Source: Aphelocoma coerulescens (lineage: Eukaryota; Chordata; Aves; Passeriformes; Corvidae). Taken from it: DNA of 64,000 nucleotides. Location of the stretch: positions 8,928,924 to 8,992,923 of the forward strand of contig NC_091023.1 in the NCBI RefSeq assembly GCF_041296385.1, given 5' to 3'. How positions within the stretch are numbered: the first letter of the stretch is position 1; every line of letters begins with the position of its first letter. A model generated the notes under the pieces. That model worked only from the letters and a program-made list of their open reading frames with translations. It made no database searches and was not told the DNA's origin. Below are positions 61,310 to 64,000 of this stretch, piece after piece. The position numbers were made by a program, and so were the translations under genes.

Positions 61310-64000
61310 CTGAAAAATGAATTAAGGATGAAGGAAAAAAGGAATAGTTGAGATTGAGATAAAAATGAAATAAGTAAAGAAGCAAATAAGTTGCTTTTGG
61401 AGGAATTTATAGAAAAATAGAAGTCAATAACAAAAACAATATCCAATGTTTTCCTTTTCTTTCCACAAAGGCCACATGCAGCTTAGAGTACTCAACCATG
61501 TACAAAATAATTAACTCAATGGAAGTGAAGGACATTTCTTACAAAAATAAGTAACACTGGACACATCCTCAGCTGGTGTGAATTGAGGATGCAATCCTGG
61601 CTTCAGGAAAAAGAGACTGATTTGCAATAGATGTGAGTGGGTGCAAGAGAGAAATCCCAACTAAACTGATAATGGACATGTGCTTCTAAAAATTTCGTTT
61701 TGACCAGCTTCTCTACTAGGTATTTATAAAGGATGGCATTTTTGGTCTATGCTGATGCAAAACTAATGGTCAGCAACAGAACTAATAGATACAAAACTAA
61801 AACTCACAGATCAAATTCCTCCCTCAGTCTCACCCCATTAGCTGAAGTGACAAATGTTCTGGATTTGAAACCCTCATGCTGTCTGGTACGCATAATCCTG
61901 CTTATTGTTCCTCTGAAAAGTACCAAGCATTTCAGAAATATGTACCAAAAAGAAAAAAATCAATATTTCAGCTAAATGCAGCATAAGAGAGTAAGAGAGA
62001 TAACCCTCTCCTGAGGTCACACTGCTCATCCCAACAGAAATTTCGAAAGTTTAAATAAAAAGTGGGGGCAAAAAAGAATAGTATTTTATCAGACCCAAAA
62101 AAAAGCTAACTAAATGGTCCCAATTGCCTCTTGATTCTCACGTGGCTCCACTGTGTATGGCAACATCTGGCAAGTAATCAGGTGACAATAAGAAATCAGG
62201 ATAGCCAAGCCCAGTTAACTGGCTGAATAATCAGGATAACCAGTCCAAGGTTCATGATACTTGACCTGGTGAAGAGGTGGCAGTGAGGGCCCAGAGTGCT
62301 GCAGTGCAGCTGCAGTGCTGCTTTCCTGCCCATGAGCTGCTCAGTGTACGAGCAGGACAGAGGACAGAGGTCTAAACATGCACAGGGAAACCTTAACAGC
62401 AACACAAGCAGCTCTGGCACAAATAACCAATGTTTCCCAAGATCTCTTCATTCCAGGAGAGGATCTGAAGCAACTCAAATGTGAGAAAAGAGAACTAACC
62501 AGCAGAACTGTGGAAGCACAAAACTGTGAAATCCCATGGTCACACAGAGGGGCAAAGGTCCCATCCAGTCAAAACACCTTTACACTGTGTGTAAACTTTA
62601 ATCACAAGTCATGCCAGGACAAACACAGAAGCGAAAGAGAAACCTGTTGTTTAAACAGCTCTTGAAAGTGGCTGAGAATATGATTAGAAGTGTTGGGACG
62701 TTTATACTTTCTTCCAGTGCAGTTGTGCAGTCAGACACAAATCATGGGTAATATCTGTGAGATGCCTCCCATTCATCCTACCCAGCTCACACTCTTCAGC
62801 TAAAGGAAATTTATTTTCTGCATGGCACAATGCAATTCAATATAATTCAGAGCTGGCACAACATTCTGACTACAATTTTTGCTGATAAGCTTAAAACACC
62901 AAACACCCTCCAATTAATACATCAGTGCTTCAATGAGTATGCGCTTCCAAGATGGGGAACATTTCATTTTGACTGCAGTCAGTTTCAAGAATGAACAGCT
63001 GGAAAACTTGTATTCCCTGAGATTCTCTTAATACAGAGTTGATTTTTTGCCTTTTTTATTAAACCCTTTGATTTACATCTCTCTATATAGTTGTATAACA
63101 GCTGTGTCTGACAAAGCAGCTAAAAGCATGTCACACGATGCAGGACACAGAATTTTTAAAGTATTATTTCAAACACAAATAATTATTAACCTGTTGACAT
63201 AAATAAAGATTTATTTAAAAAAACAGCTTTACCTGTCTACCAGGAGGGATATATTTAAGTTTAGGCCCCACATAGAAATGTGAATTTGGATTTAGTGTGT
63301 TTACCCTATAGGGTAACTAACAAAGAAGAGCAGGTGAGAGCTGCAGCCTTGCCCCCCATCAGCCCACTCTGCTCAGAGCCTAAAGTTGGTTGCTATGAGT
63401 AACCTCCCTGTGCCAGATTTAAATGGTTTTCATCCTCCTCAGATGAGCTGTGCATCTGAGCTGACACCAATATAAAGCTAGAGAAAAAAGCTGGTTAATA
63501 TCTTCCACATCTTGATTTTGCAGCAATGAAACAAATGGACACCCAGAAGGATGCAGGATCAAAGCATACAGTTGAAAGTTAGAAAAACACATTTTTCTTT
63601 TTCCCCTCCTTTCCTAAAAATAAACAAACAACAACAACAAAATCAATACTTAGTGACTTGAGAGGACAATTAGGGGCCAACAAATTCCCATATTGCTCAC
63701 AATTCCAAGACCAGAACCAACTTCACCATTCAGCAGGGGAGTTTTCTTCAAATTACTAGAAAATGAGAATTGTCATTTTCTAGATAGCTCCTGTGGAAGC
63801 CAGGAGCCCTGCCAGGCTGATAGTGCTCAGTGCTGAGGACAGATTACACTCCCTCTCCTCCAGCCCGTCAGGATCGGCACTGATAAGCAAACATGAGAGA
63901 GCCCATTCTAAGCTCCGACAGAACCACTCCACTGCAATTAACTCCTTCCCTCAATACACAGCAGTTTGGATGAATCAGCAAATACCACAGAGATAGAAGA

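Larger units (their letters stand above)
56146..64000. other. Non-coding interval, including a purine-skewed stretch
   Basis: The segment 58040-58620 is purine-rich on the plus strand (AGGAGGAGACTGAGGAAAG-type sequence), which keeps long frames open on both strands: 89 codons plus at 58154-58423 and 197 codons minus at 58392-58985. The 95-codon plus frame at 62378-62665 is hydrophilic with a fair Kozak context (A at -3) but unrecognised. A small (CAA)n lies at 63629-63641. I can support no gene, RNA or repeat family here. Confidence 0.5.

Noticed and set aside
1..64000. Search by eye for bacterial-type genes, CRISPR arrays, integrases, rRNA, mitochondrial inserts and recognisable endogenous viral genes
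   Set aside because: None was seen. The composition, splice-like signals and SINE are those of vertebrate nuclear DNA.

Overview
The window reads as vertebrate nuclear DNA, most likely from a songbird or other passerine. It is about 40% GC by eye and CpG-poor, with short diverged repeats and no dense gene packing. The best taxonomic clue is a short interspersed element at about 13268-13427. Its head resembles tRNA-Ile (B box at 13318-13328, then a GGGCCA end) and its tail is the 3' end of a CR1 LINE with ATTCTGTAAA-type terminal repeats. That arrangement matches the family described from zebra finch as TguSINE1. No operons, ribosome binding sites, CRISPR arrays, phage, plasmid functions or rRNA genes are visible.

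I recognise no protein-coding gene. The window is best read as one or more long introns and/or an intergenic interval. The one strong promoter-like feature is a compact CpG island at 24201-24435, about 32 CpGs in 235 bases, with a GC box. It has GC-rich shoulders at 23690-23870. Minus-strand splice donors lie at 24626 (GGGGAG|gtaagc) and 23370 (GCCAAG|gtaagc, after a well-placed ATG), so a minus-strand transcript is slightly better supported than a plus-strand one.

Elsewhere many short open frames sit next to good splice consensus sites: plus strand 11061-11106, 11612-11734, 30131-30204, 31167-31241, 35662-35767, 42418-42567, 54033-54261 and 55815-56145; minus strand 61309-61240, 44817-44708, 34524-34409 and 22234-22127. 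None matches a family I know, and their reading phases do not link into one convincing gene. Pseudo-exons of this quality are common in vertebrate introns, so each has low confidence and would need RNA or conservation support.

Layout. 1-10 kb: AT-rich non-coding with one unrecognised minus-strand open frame at the left edge. 10-13.5 kb: poly(A) tracts, two plus-strand exon candidates and the SINE. 13.5-23 kb: mostly featureless, with AT-rich palindromic and TA/CA microsatellites, a 94-codon ATG-less frame at 19511-19792, and a candidate regulatory block near 18.4-18.9 kb. 23-25 kb: CpG island. 25-44 kb: non-coding with exon candidates, a striking compound palindrome at 30249-30275 and a 14-bp hairpin at 42552-42582. 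43.9-45 kb and 31.6-32.4 kb: homeobox/octamer-motif-rich stretches that look like conserved enhancers. 45-64 kb: mostly non-coding, with two of the more protein-like frames (54033-54261 and 55815-56145) and a 197-codon minus frame at 58392-58985, the last explained by purine/pyrimidine strand asymmetry.
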